In this document: positions 27,579 through 35,649 of the stretch, piece by piece
How the letters are laid out: every line of letters begins with the position of its first letter
Position numbering within the stretch: the first letter of the stretch is position 1
From: Streptomyces cavernae
GTDB taxonomy: Bacteria > Actinomycetota > Actinomycetes > Streptomycetales > Streptomycetaceae
Direction: 5' to 3'
Assembly: GCF_004023625.1 (NCBI RefSeq)
Contig: NZ_RPDJ01000023.1
Span: 162,765-226,764, forward strand
DNA: 64,000 nt
Notes under the pieces: model-generated
Told to the model about the DNA's origin: nothing
Database searches by the model: none
What the model saw: the letters and a program-made list of their open reading frames with translations, nothing else
Made by a program: the position numbers and the translations under genes

Positions 27579-27647
27579 TATGCCCCGGCTGTGACCTCGT
27601 CCGTGCCCCGGCCGTGACCTCGGCTATGCCTCGGCCGTGACCTCGAC
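27579..27647 (-). repeat. 23-bp tandem repeat (3 units) copying the 3' end of glnR
   Basis: Units start at 27579, 27602 and 27625 with about 90 percent identity. The third overlaps the last glnR codons and its TAG. The others lie downstream of the gene. Confidence 0.85.
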
Positions 27648-28415
27648 GTCGGCCGATTCGGTCGCTCCGTCCGGATTCTCCGCGTTTGTCCCGGTCGGGA
27701 CGCCACCGGACTTCAGCTTGGCGTCCTCGCCGGCGGCCTGGCCCTTCTCCGGTGTAACGAATCGATAACCGACGTTGCGGACGGTCCCGATCAGGGATTC
27801 GTGCTCCGGGCCGAGCTTGGCGCGCAGTCGCCGGACGTGCACGTCGACGGTGCGCGTACCGCCGAAGTAGTCGTAGCCCCACACCTCCTGCAGCAGCTGG
27901 GCGCGAGTGAAGACCCGGCCCGGGTGCTGGGCGAGGTACTTCAGCAGCTCGAACTCCTTGAAGGTCAGGTCCAGGACCCGGCCCTTGAGCTTGGCGCTGT
28001 ACGTCGCCTCGTCCACCGACAGGTCGCCGTTGCGGATCTCCATGGGCGAGTCGTCGTTGACGATCTGCTGGCGGCCCATCGCCAGCCGCAGCCGTGCCTC
28101 GACCTCGGCGGGGCCGGCCGTGTCCAGCAGCACGTCGTCGATGCCCCAGTCGGCGGTGACGGCCGCGAGGCCGCCCTCCGTCACCACGAGGATCAGCGGG
28201 CAGCCGGGGCCGGTGGAGCGCAGCAGCTGGCACAGGCTGCGCACCTGCGGAAGGTCGCGGCGCCCGTCGATCAGGATGACGTCGGCACCCGGGGTGTCGA
28301 CGAGGGCGGGGCCTTCCGCCGGAGCCACTCGCACGCTGTGCAGGAGCAGGCCGAGAGCCGGAAGTACCTCCGTCGACGGCTGGAGGGCGTTGGTCAGGAG
28401 CAGAAGAGAGCTCAT
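27624..28415 (-). CDS. glnR: GlnR, global nitrogen-response regulator
   Basis: 263 residues. An atypical OmpR-type orphan regulator: the receiver-like domain (1-120) keeps Asp50 (VILIDGRR) but lacks the normal acidic pocket. The C-terminal winged helix (about 130-225, FKEFELLKYLAQHPGRVFTRAQ) is nearly identical to known GlnR proteins. It controls glnA, amtB-glnK-glnD, nitrite and urease genes in streptomycetes (family knowledge). The last 40 residues are a variable acidic tail, whose final codons are repeated downstream. No partner kinase is adjacent, as expected. Confidence 0.95.
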   Translation of the reverse strand: MSSLLLLTNALQPSTEVLPALGLLLHSVRVAPAEGPALVDTPGADVILIDGRRDLPQVRSLCQLLRSTGPGCPLILVVTEGGLAAVTADWGIDDVLLDTAGPAEVEARLRLAMGRQQIVNDDSPMEIRNGDLSVDEATYSAKLKGRVLDLTFKEFELLKYLAQHPGRVFTRAQLLQEVWGYDYFGGTRTVDVHVRRLRAKLGPEHESLIGTVRNVGYRFVTPEKGQAAGEDAKLKSGGVPTGTNAENPDGATESADVEVTAEA

Positions 28416-28730
28416 CGCGCCTCACCCGCCCGGGTCGTCGTCGTCCGTTCGTGCATGGTTCGCTCGCCCATAACGTCTGGTTCCTCCTCGGTCCCTGCGA
28501 GGACGTTTGCGGCACTGCTTGCGGCACTGCTCGTTGCTGCGGCGCGGCTCCCTGTCCCTGGGATCCGCTCCGTTTTCCCCGCACTGGCCCTGAAGGGAGC
28601 CCTTACGAGAGTCGTATACGGGGTTCGTATACAACGCTTCAGAAAGCGCAAAAGGACCCGGGGGCCACGCTGCCCGAGTCCTCTGCCCAGCAGAATAACC
28701 CACAAGAGCCCAGGTGCGGCAGGTGATGTG
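28416..28730. other. 315-base gap between divergent glnR and hydrolase genes
   Basis: No gene seen. TCGTATAC occurs twice 13 bases apart (28612-28619 and 28625-28632). Read on the minus strand each contains a TATACG -10-like hexamer, so the pair may be a promoter or operator for glnR with a leader of about 200 bases. Confidence 0.4.
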
Positions 28731-29573
28731 ATGCGATCGTCCCGGGACAGGGCGGCCGAAGTGCAACCGCGTACAGCGGTGCGCACCGTTTTGCGCACGG
28801 CCGACGGAGTGTCGATCGAGGCCGCGTACACGCCCGCTTCCGATCCCGTTTCGGACTGCGCGATCGTGGTCGCGCACGGCTTCACGGGACATCTCGACCG
28901 CCCCCACGTGCGCCGCGTCGCGAGCGTCCTCTCGCGTTACGGGGGCGTGATCACCTTCTCCTTCCGCGGCCACGGCCGCTCCGGCGGCCACTCCACGGTC
29001 GGTGACCGTGAGGTGCTCGACCTGGCGGCGGCCGTGCGGTGGGCACGCCGCCTCGGACACGCGCGCGTGGTGACGGTGGGCTTCTCCATGGGCGGTTCCG
29101 TCGTGCTGCGGCACGGGGCGCTGCATGCCCTGGACGCCTCCGGTGGGTCCGCGCAGGACGGGGGAACCGGGGCGGAGCCGGCGCACGCCGACGCCGTGGT
29201 CTCGGTCAGCGCGCCCGCCCGATGGTTCTACCGGGGCACCGCCCCCATGCGGAAGGTGCACTGGGTGATCACCCGCCGGACGGGCCGGATGGTGGGCCGC
29301 TGGTATCTGCGCACCCGGATCCACGGTCGCTGGTGGGACCCGATCCCGCTCTCCCCGGTCGAGGCAGTCCCGCTGATCGCGCCGACCCCGCTGCTGATCG
29401 TGCACGGCGACCGCGACGGCTACTTCCCCGTCGACCATCCGTTGATGCTGGCCGCCGCCTCCGGCGGGCACGCCGGACTGTGGCTGGAAGCGGGCATGGG
29501 CCACGCCGAGAACGCGGCCGACGACGAGCTGCTGGCGAGGATCGGGGCGTGGGCGGTCTCCGCAGCGGGCTAG
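28731..29573 (+). CDS. alpha/beta-hydrolase fold protein
   Basis: 280 residues. Oxyanion region HGFTGH, nucleophile elbow GFSMGGS, a late Asp in VHGDRDGYFP and His in GMGHAEN complete a Ser-Asp-His triad. A lid-like basic segment (RKVHWVITRRTGRMVGRWY) lies in the middle. Substrate unknown. It is followed 51 bases later by the MoaD-like gene. Confidence 0.87.
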   Translation: MRSSRDRAAEVQPRTAVRTVLRTADGVSIEAAYTPASDPVSDCAIVVAHGFTGHLDRPHVRRVASVLSRYGGVITFSFRGHGRSGGHSTVGDREVLDLAAAVRWARRLGHARVVTVGFSMGGSVVLRHGALHALDASGGSAQDGGTGAEPAHADAVVSVSAPARWFYRGTAPMRKVHWVITRRTGRMVGRWYLRTRIHGRWWDPIPLSPVEAVPLIAPTPLLIVHGDRDGYFPVDHPLMLAAASGGHAGLWLEAGMGHAENAADDELLARIGAWAVSAAG

Positions 29574-29624
29574 CCTGACGGTGTTGATTGACCGTCACCG
29601 TTGATCGTTCGATTGAGGAAGCAG

Positions 29625-29879
29625 ATGGCAAAGGGCACGGTGCGCTACTGGGCGGCCGCCAAGGCCGCCGCGGGTGCGGCCGAGGAGCCGTACGACGCGG
29701 AGACGCTGGCCGAGGCGCTCGACGCGGTCCGTGACCGGCACCCCGGTGAACTGGTCCGGGTGCTGCTGCGCTGCTCGTTCCTCGTCGACGGCGATCCCGT
29801 GGGCACGCGCGGGCACGAGACGGTACGGCTGGCCGAGGGCGGCACGGTCGAGGTGCTCCCGCCGTTCGCAGGAGGATGA
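29625..29879 (+). CDS. MoaD/ThiS-family sulfur-carrier-like protein
   Basis: 84 residues with the beta-grasp pattern and C-terminal PPFAGG. The terminal Gly-Gly is what becomes thiocarboxylated in MoaD and ThiS. SD GAGGAAG precedes the ATG. Its stop overlaps the next gene by 4 bases. No moaE or thiG is nearby, so the acceptor pathway is unknown. The sulfurtransferase 3 kb downstream is a possible sulfur source (inference). Confidence 0.87.
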   Translation: MAKGTVRYWAAAKAAAGAAEEPYDAETLAEALDAVRDRHPGELVRVLLRCSFLVDGDPVGTRGHETVRLAEGGTVEVLPPFAGG

Positions 29880-31387
29880 CGGACAACCCCATGAGCAACC
29901 AGCCGTACCAGCCGTACGAGCCCTACGAGGGGCACCAGCAGCCCGCCTGGGGCGATCAGCCGCCCCAGGAGGACGACCAGCAGCACACGCAGCAGTGGCA
30001 GGGGCAGACCTGGGACACCCAGGTGCACCCCACCCAGACCCCGGGGCAAACTCCGGGGCAGAGCCCGGGGCAGGCTCAGTGGAACCAGGGCCCGCCCCAC
30101 CCAGGCGGTGCGCCGGATGCGCCCCACTCCCCGGGAGCGGGGTCCGATCCCTCCGCGGTGGCCGCGCAGGCCTCGGCGTACGGACAGGGCGCGGGGTACG
30201 GGCAGGGGGCGGGGTACGGCCAAGACGCGGGGTACGGACAGGCTGCCGCTTACGGCCAGGCTGCCGCTTACGGCCAGGCTCCGGCGTACGGCCAGGCTCC
30301 GGGGCACGGCCAGGCTCCGGCGTACGGCCAGGCTCCGGGGCACGGGCAGGCCCCGGAGTACGGGCAGGCCTCCACGTACGGCCGGCCGGCCACGGCCGGT
30401 GCGGGTGTGGCGCCACACGCTCCCGGTCAGGCAGCCGCCCCGCACGCGGCGTCCGCCTCGCACAGCGCCGGGGCGGCGGCCGGTGCCGCTCCCACGGGGA
30501 TCCCGGCCGGGGCGACGGGTGCTCCCACAGGTACCGCTCCTACGGGTGCGGCTCCCGCGGGTGCCGCACCCGCCGAGGGCGCCGCGCAGGCCCCCGCCTA
30601 CGGGCCCCCGACCCTCTCCGGCAACGCCCGTATCACCGACGCCCAGCGGGCCCGGCTGGAGGGGCGTTCGCCGATCATCGAGCCGGGCGGGCAGCCCGCC
30701 GCGCTCACCGCGCTGCTCGGGATACTGCTGTCCGGGACCGCCGTCGTCGGCGAGTTCGCGCTGCTCGTGCCGCTCGTCCTGCTCCAGGCCGTGACCGCCG
30801 CCGGATGGTTCCGGCTGAACGGCATGTGGCCTGCCCGGCAGGGCATCGCGCTCGCCTTCGCGGGCGGCCTCACCGCCGACGCCGTGCTGCTCGCCGCCGG
30901 CCGGGAGCACGCGCCCGCCGCGATCCTCGGCACCCTCGGCGTGTGGGTGCTGCTCGTCCTCGTCCTGCAACTGCGCAGCCACGCCGAACCGGACGAACGC
31001 ATGTACGGGCTGATGGCGACGGTGGCCTCGGCGGCGCTGACGATCGTCGCGGCGGGCCACCTCGGCGCCGAACCGGACGCGGTCACGGTCGGTGCGGCGG
31101 CGGTCGCGGTTGCGATCCTGGTCCGTGTCTTCCCGCTGCCCACCATCGCCTCGGTGGCCGCCTCCGTGCTGGCCGCGGCCGGGGCGGGGCTGCTCATCGG
31201 CGGGTTCACGGACCTCGGTACCAGCGGCGCGGTACTGGGTGCGGCCGCCGCCGTGTGCGCCCTGATCGGTCACCGCGTGGCGAGCTACGACTACCCGTCC
31301 CGGTTCGTCCACATGACGGCGGGCGTCGCCCTGCCGCTGACGGCGGCGGCGCCGGTCGTCTACGTACTGGGCCGCGCCTTCGTCTGA
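29876..31387 (+). CDS. polytopic membrane protein with long YGQA-repeat N-terminus
   Basis: 503 residues. The first 240 are a low-complexity Gln/Pro/Gly/Tyr region with about 14 YGQ(A/G) or HGQA units, probably disordered and cytoplasmic. The rest holds about ten hydrophobic segments ending at VYVLGRAFV. Translation is coupled to the MoaD-like gene (ATGA overlap). The membrane part is conserved-looking but without a recognised family. Confidence 0.8.
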   Translation: MTDNPMSNQPYQPYEPYEGHQQPAWGDQPPQEDDQQHTQQWQGQTWDTQVHPTQTPGQTPGQSPGQAQWNQGPPHPGGAPDAPHSPGAGSDPSAVAAQASAYGQGAGYGQGAGYGQDAGYGQAAAYGQAAAYGQAPAYGQAPGHGQAPAYGQAPGHGQAPEYGQASTYGRPATAGAGVAPHAPGQAAAPHAASASHSAGAAAGAAPTGIPAGATGAPTGTAPTGAAPAGAAPAEGAAQAPAYGPPTLSGNARITDAQRARLEGRSPIIEPGGQPAALTALLGILLSGTAVVGEFALLVPLVLLQAVTAAGWFRLNGMWPARQGIALAFAGGLTADAVLLAAGREHAPAAILGTLGVWVLLVLVLQLRSHAEPDERMYGLMATVASAALTIVAAGHLGAEPDAVTVGAAAVAVAILVRVFPLPTIASVAASVLAAAGAGLLIGGFTDLGTSGAVLGAAAAVCALIGHRVASYDYPSRFVHMTAGVALPLTAAAPVVYVLGRAFV

Positions 31388-31483
31388 GCGGCCGGTGCCC
31401 GCCGAACGGGCGCCGGGTCGGGTTAGGCTCGCGAGACGGCCACTGAAGCCCGAGACGACCACGAGGGCTGAGCCGGCCGATGA

Positions 31484-31604
31484 GAGTGAGATGGCCACTG
31501 AGTGCTGACACGGCACCAAGGGCCGACTCGGAACCAAGGGCCTACACGGCACCGCGGGACGAGACAGCACTGAGGGCCGAGACGGCACCAAGGGCGCCGA
31601 AGAG
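31484..31604 (+). repeat. degenerate tandem repeats in the gap before the DUF2993 gene
   Basis: Imperfect units of about 19-22 bases built on GACGGCACCAAGGGCC fill most of the 237-base gap (31388-31624). No gene is seen in the gap. Confidence 0.6.
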
Positions 31605-31624
31605 AGGTGGGGGAAACACCGAGC

Positions 31625-32371
31625 ATGCGCGCACTGCGAATACTTCTGATCCTCGCCGTGATCCTGGGCGGGCTCTTCGTGATCGCCGACCGGGTCGCCG
31701 TCGGTTTCGCGGAGGACGAGGCGGCGGACCGGCTGCGCATCAGCGAGGGCCTCAGCAGCACGCCGTCGGTGTCGATCAACGGTTTCCCGTTCCTCACTCA
31801 GGTCGCGAGCGGTGAGCTGGACGAGGTGAAGGTCGGCATCAAGGACTACGAGGCCTCCACCGCCGGTACGAGCGCTGCGTCGACCGGGGTCAAGAAGATC
31901 CGTATCGACGACCTCAACGCCGAGATGCATGGCGTCGTCTTCTCCGGCGGCTACAGCTCCGCCACCGCGAACTCCGCCACGGGCACGGCCACGATCGCCT
32001 ACGCCGAGCTGCTCAAGGCCGCGAAGGGCGAGCCGGTGGACGTGACGACCGGTGTCACCGCGAAGGTGACCGGTCTGTCCGACGGCGGCAACGGGAAGAT
32101 CAAGGTGTCGGTCGAGGCCGATGTGCTCGGCAACAACGTGCCGCTGTCGGTGCTCAGTTCGGTGGCCGTCGAGGGCGACACGGTCAAGGTGCGCGCCGAC
32201 TCGCTGCCCAGCCTGGGCATCCAGCTCGCCGAGGACAGGGTCCGCCGGATCACCGACTTCGAGCAGAAGATCGACGGCCTGCCCGGCGGGATCAAGCTGG
32301 ACAAGGTCGAGGCCGCGAAGAACGGCGTTGATATCTCGGTGAAGGGTTCGTACGTCAAGCTGGTCGGGTAG
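31625..32371 (+). CDS. DUF2993 (LmeA-like) membrane-anchored protein
   Basis: 248 residues. An N-terminal signal-anchor (residues 4-22, LRILLILAVILGGLFVIA) followed by a DUF2993 domain with the typical NGFPFLTQVASGELDEV. This is the second such protein in the window (the other is at 15055) and lacks the long repeat extension. Relatives bind phospholipid outside the membrane. Probable role in envelope lipid handling (inference). Confidence 0.85.
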   Translation: MRALRILLILAVILGGLFVIADRVAVGFAEDEAADRLRISEGLSSTPSVSINGFPFLTQVASGELDEVKVGIKDYEASTAGTSAASTGVKKIRIDDLNAEMHGVVFSGGYSSATANSATGTATIAYAELLKAAKGEPVDVTTGVTAKVTGLSDGGNGKIKVSVEADVLGNNVPLSVLSSVAVEGDTVKVRADSLPSLGIQLAEDRVRRITDFEQKIDGLPGGIKLDKVEAAKNGVDISVKGSYVKLVG

Positions 32372-32550
32372 GACTCCCGACTGCGGTCCCTGCCCCTCGT
32401 GGGTCCGGACCTATGTCCGATGGGCGAGACGGTCGCGTCCGTACATCAGATGTCCTCCGGGTAAAGGGTCCGGGAGGCCCGGGCGGGAGCGGCTCCGCGG
32501 TTGATCGTTCCCAAATGCCGGACGATCCCGTCTCGTCATTTGACACGCCG

Positions 32551-32580
32551 GTGACATGTCCGGTCACCGGTCCCTACGAT
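32551..32580 (+). promoter_or_regulatory. promoter giving a leaderless transcript of the cysteine leader peptide
   Basis: GTGACA (32551-32556), 18-base spacer, TACGAT (32575-32580). The ATG of the leader ORF begins 8 bases after the -10 box, so transcription should start at the A of that ATG. Confidence 0.6.
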
Positions 32581-32587
32581 CGACGGC

Positions 32588-32668
32588 ATGAAGCAGCAGG
32601 CGGATTTCACGAAGCGGCGGGCAGTCGACCTGTGCCGCGTCGCCGCCATGCTCTGTCGCGGCTTCTGA
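32588..32668 (+). CDS. cysteine-containing leader peptide upstream of the sulfurtransferase
   Basis: 26 residues, with two cysteines (positions 16 and 23) in the motif VDLCRVAAMLCRGF. Peptides of the form DLxRV...LCR precede sulfur-assimilation genes in actinomycetes, and leaderless Cys-rich upstream ORFs in mycobacteria act as cysteine-sensing attenuators (family knowledge). Here the ATG lies 8 bases after a good -10 box, and 156 bases separate the stop from the sulfurtransferase ATG. That gap can form small hairpins. Expected role: ribosome stalling at Cys codons when cysteine is scarce raises expression downstream. Confidence 0.75.
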   Translation: MKQQADFTKRRAVDLCRVAAMLCRGF

Positions 32669-32824
32669 GCGGAAGCCGCGCCTTCCGAGAAGCCGACGCC
32701 TTCCGCGTTCCCCGGTGCCCTCCTTGTCAGGGCCCCCGTGTGCCGTGCCGCCCGCAGCGGGCCGGATCGAGCACCCTCTCTCATACGCATCGCCCCGCCG
32801 CAACTGCCCCGGAGGAGAAGAAGC

Positions 32825-33664
32825 ATGAGCCGCAGCGACGTCCTGGTCGACGCCGACTGGGTCCAGGAACACCTGGACGACCCGAGCATCGCCGTCGTCG
32901 AGGTGGACGAGGACACGTCCGCTTACGAGAAGAACCACATCAGGAACGCCATCCGGATCGACTGGACCAAGGACCTCCAGGACCCGGTCCGCCGTGACTT
33001 CATCGACCAGGAGGGCTTCGAGAAGCTCCTGTCGTCGAAGGGCATCGCGAACGACACGCTGGTGATCCTCTACGGCGGCAACAACAACTGGTTCGCCTCG
33101 TACGCGTACTGGTACTTCAAGCTCTACGGCCACGAGAACGTCAAGCTCCTCGACGGTGGCCGCAAGAAGTGGGAACTGGACGCCCGCGAGCTGGTCGAGG
33201 AGGTGCCCGAGCGCCCCACGACCGACTACAAGGCCAAGCCGCAGGACACCTCGATCCGCGCCTTCCGCGACGACGTGGTCGCCGCGATCGGCGCGCAGAA
33301 CCTGGTCGACGTCCGTTCCCCCGACGAGTTCTCGGGCAAGCTGCTCGCACCGGCGCACCTGCCGCAGGAGCAGTCGCAGCGTCCGGGCCACGTTCCGACC
33401 GCCCGCAACATCCCGTGGTCGAAGAACGCCAACGACGACGGCACCTTCAAGTCGGACGACGAGCTCAAGGAGCTCTACGCCGAGGAGAACGTGGACCTGT
33501 CCAAGGACACCATCGCCTACTGCCGTATCGGTGAGCGCTCCGCGCTGACCTGGTTCGTGCTGCACGAGCTGCTCGGCGTCCAGAACGTCAAGAACTACGA
33601 CGGCTCCTGGACCGAGTACGGCTCGCTGGTCGGCGTTCCGATCGAGCTCGGCGCCAACAAGTAA
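32825..33664 (+). CDS. cysA: thiosulfate sulfurtransferase (rhodanese, CysA/SseA type)
   Basis: 279 residues: two rhodanese domains (1-125 inactive, 140-279 catalytic). The active-site Cys233 is in CRIGERS, the loop typical of actinobacterial thiosulfate:cyanide sulfurtransferases, and is the only cysteine I see in the chain. SD GGAGGAG. Followed 33 bases later by DUF1416. Transfers sulfane sulfur from thiosulfate to acceptors in the cytoplasm. Probably regulated by the leader peptide upstream. Confidence 0.94.
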   Translation: MSRSDVLVDADWVQEHLDDPSIAVVEVDEDTSAYEKNHIRNAIRIDWTKDLQDPVRRDFIDQEGFEKLLSSKGIANDTLVILYGGNNNWFASYAYWYFKLYGHENVKLLDGGRKKWELDARELVEEVPERPTTDYKAKPQDTSIRAFRDDVVAAIGAQNLVDVRSPDEFSGKLLAPAHLPQEQSQRPGHVPTARNIPWSKNANDDGTFKSDDELKELYAEENVDLSKDTIAYCRIGERSALTWFVLHELLGVQNVKNYDGSWTEYGSLVGVPIELGANK

Positions 33665-33697
33665 CCCCCAAGACGGCCTGAAGGACGGTAATCAAAC

Positions 33698-33985
33698 ATG
33701 TGTGGAGCGAAGGCCGGCGGCCCCGACGCCTCGACGATCAAGCCCGGTGAGACCACGATCCAGGGTCAGGTGACCCGCAACGGCGAGCCGGTGGTCGGCT
33801 ACGTCCGTCTCCTGGACTCGACCGGCGAGTTCACCGCCGAGGTCCCGACCTCGGCGACCGGACAGTTCCGCTTCTACGCGGCCGAGGGCACCTGGACGGT
33901 CCGGGCGCTGGTGCCGGGCGCGACGGCGGACCGTACGGTCGTCGCCCAGACGGGCGGCCTCGCGGAGGTCGCGATCGCCGTCTGA
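33698..33985 (+). CDS. DUF1416 protein
   Basis: 95 residues, beginning MCGAKAGGPD as all members do, with a predicted all-beta (carboxypeptidase regulatory-like) fold. The family is nearly always the next gene after the thiosulfate sulfurtransferase in actinobacteria. The Cys at position 2 is conserved and could accept or carry sulfur (inference). Same transcript as the sulfurtransferase. Confidence 0.9.
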   Translation: MCGAKAGGPDASTIKPGETTIQGQVTRNGEPVVGYVRLLDSTGEFTAEVPTSATGQFRFYAAEGTWTVRALVPGATADRTVVAQTGGLAEVAIAV

Positions 33986-34011
33986 CGGCTGCTCGCAGGA
34001 TTCGCAGGAAC

Positions 34012-34060
34012 GCTTCGTAGCTCGCGGGAAGCTTCGTAGTTCGCAGGAAGCTTCGTAGGA
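34012..34060 (+). repeat. 19-bp tandem repeat after DUF1416
   Basis: CTTCGTAG followed by TCGC(G/A)GGAAG occurs in two full copies and a third partial copy, between the DUF1416 stop and its terminator. Confidence 0.75.
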
Positions 34061-34072
34061 AGAACGGCCGAA

Positions 34073-34117
34073 GGGCCGCACCCCGATGGTGGACGCTCAC
34101 CGGACGGGGTGCGGCCC
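34073..34117 (+). terminator. hairpin terminator of the sulfurtransferase operon
   Basis: Perfect 13-bp stem (34073-34085 with 34105-34117), 19-base loop, 90 bases after DUF1416 and before the DUF3099 gene. Confidence 0.7.
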
Positions 34118-34249
34118 TCAGGCTTTCGGTATCCGGGCGGCCGACCCGCTCTTGCCTGGGGGCCGACCCGATTTCGGCTGCCGGCGCCGACGTGCTTTCG
34201 GGGTCGCGGGGGCGGCGCCCAGGAACCGTTCGCGGCATACGCTGGAGCC

Positions 34250-34510
34250 ATGTACGCGCGAAGGCGCCACGTCTACTTCGCCATGATGGGCACGTGCATC
34301 GGCCTGTTCGTGCTGGCCTGGGGAGTCGTCCGGCTCTGGTCGATCCCCGCCGCCGTGGCGATGTGCGTGGTGGCGATGGTGATCCCACCGCTGGCCGCCA
34401 TGGTGGCCAACCGCCGCGGCCCCGACGACCGGTGGTGGGACGACCCCTCCGGGGACCCGGTGTCCGACGAATGGTGGGACGAACTGGACGGGAAGAAGAG
34501 ACGGCAGTAG
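34250..34510 (+). CDS. DUF3099 small membrane protein
   Basis: 86 residues: basic start (MYARRRH), two transmembrane helices (about 10-28 and 31-50), then an acidic, Trp-rich tail (DDRWWDDP, DEWWDEL). This matches DUF3099, a conserved actinobacterial family of unknown function. Followed 10 bases later by the VOC gene. Confidence 0.82.
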   Translation: MYARRRHVYFAMMGTCIGLFVLAWGVVRLWSIPAAVAMCVVAMVIPPLAAMVANRRGPDDRWWDDPSGDPVSDEWWDELDGKKRRQ

Positions 34511-34520
34511 TAAGGCGCCC

Positions 34521-34904
34521 ATGTCGCGAGCGAGATTGTCCTCCGTGGTCCTCGACGCCCCCGACGCGCACGAGCTGGCCGGGTTCTATCTGCGGCTGCT
34601 CGGTTACGAGGTGCGCGACGACGAACCGGACTGGGTGGTGATCCAGTCTCCGGGCGGAGACGGCACCGCGCTCTCCTTCCAGACGGAGCGGTCGTACGTC
34701 CGGCCCGAGTGGCCCGCCGGACCCGGCGACCAGCGCATGATGCTCCACCTCGACATCGAGGTGGACGACCTGACCGCCGAGACTGAGCGTGCCCTCGCCG
34801 AAGGGGCCGAACTGGCGGACTACCAGCCGCAGGACGACGTACGGGTCATGCTGGACCCGGCGGGGCACCCGTTCTGCCTGTGGGTGCGCACGGAAAACGG
34901 CTGA
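34521..34904 (+). CDS. VOC-superfamily (glyoxalase/bleomycin-resistance fold) protein
   Basis: 127 residues, one glyoxalase-like domain of two beta-alpha-beta-beta-beta modules: VVLDAPDAHELAGFY, then HLDIEVDDL, ending DPAGHPFCLW. Candidate metal ligands are His in MLHLDIEV and the terminal acidic residues. Function unknown; members include dioxygenases and resistance proteins. A MITE-like element begins 13 bases after its stop. Confidence 0.85.
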   Translation: MSRARLSSVVLDAPDAHELAGFYLRLLGYEVRDDEPDWVVIQSPGGDGTALSFQTERSYVRPEWPAGPGDQRMMLHLDIEVDDLTAETERALAEGAELADYQPQDDVRVMLDPAGHPFCLWVRTENG

Positions 34905-34916
34905 GCACTCAGGCCA

Positions 34917-35154
34917 CTAGGGCCTGTCTGGGGCTGTGCTCTGGGCTCGCGGGGCGTGGCACGCACTCCCCACATCGGCTTCGCTCGAACAGGGGGACCC
35001 CCATGCCGCGTTGCCGAAACGCCCTAGTAGCTCCTCCCCCACTCTCGACTTCGCTCGAGCGGGGGCACCCCCACCGAGGGCGTCCCGGCGCCTTGCGATC
35101 GCACGCACCACACCCCGCTCCCTGATCCAGATCACAGCCCCAGACAGGCCCTAG
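34917..35154. mobile_element. MITE-like element, about 238 bp, non-coding
   Basis: Perfect 22-bp terminal inverted repeats (34917-34938 and 35133-35154), extendable by one base pair. Both ends read CTAG, which may be the duplicated target, as in some IS5-group elements. No transposase frame. Inside are two related segments containing CTTCGCTCGA plus a GGGGG/CCCCC motif, common in Streptomyces repeats. The right end supplies the stop codon of the adjacent DsrE gene. Likely mobilised in trans by an IS5-like transposase (inference). Confidence 0.8.
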
Positions 35155-35513
35155 TAGACGAGCGCCTGCGTCTCGTCCCCCAGTGCCTCCTGCACGAACA
35201 CCTGCGCACCCGCGATGCGCACACCCTCGATGACGTCCTTCTCCGAGATGTCGCGGCGGGCGGCGCACTGGGTGCACAGGGTGAGCCGGCCCCCGGCCAG
35301 AATGGAGTCGATCAGCTCGGGCAGCGGGGCCGCGTGGGGCAACTCGAACTCCGCTGCCCGGCCCGGGAGGGCGAACCAGGCGGACTCACCGGTCAGCCAG
35401 AGCGACACGTCGACACCGCTGGCCACGGCCACCGCGGCCACCGTGAACGCCTGCGAGCAGCGTTCGGGGGCGTCGGCCCCCGCCGTCACCTTGATCACGA
35501 GCTTCTTCGCCAT
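35151..35513 (-). CDS. DsrE/DsrF-like protein
   Basis: 120 residues with the DsrE fold: KLVIKVTAGADAPERCSQAF at the start, VDVSLWLTGESAWF in the middle, and a CTQC pair (LTLCTQCAARR) as in sulfur-relay proteins. Cysteines in this fold carry persulfide in DsrEFH (family knowledge). A link to the nearby sulfur genes is possible but unproved. Its last codon is followed by a TAG that lies within the MITE end. Confidence 0.85.
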   Translation of the reverse strand: MAKKLVIKVTAGADAPERCSQAFTVAAVAVASGVDVSLWLTGESAWFALPGRAAEFELPHAAPLPELIDSILAGGRLTLCTQCAARRDISEKDVIEGVRIAGAQVFVQEALGDETQALVY

Positions 35514-35649
35514 GCCGGAATCGTAGTCATCCCCCGTGCGCGGGGACGACCGGAGGTGTGGATCATGAGTCTTCGACGCGTCCGGATACGTAATCCCAGC
35601 GACGAGATCCGGGCCGAGTCGATGCGAGGTGTTCGGGGGAGTGGTGAAC

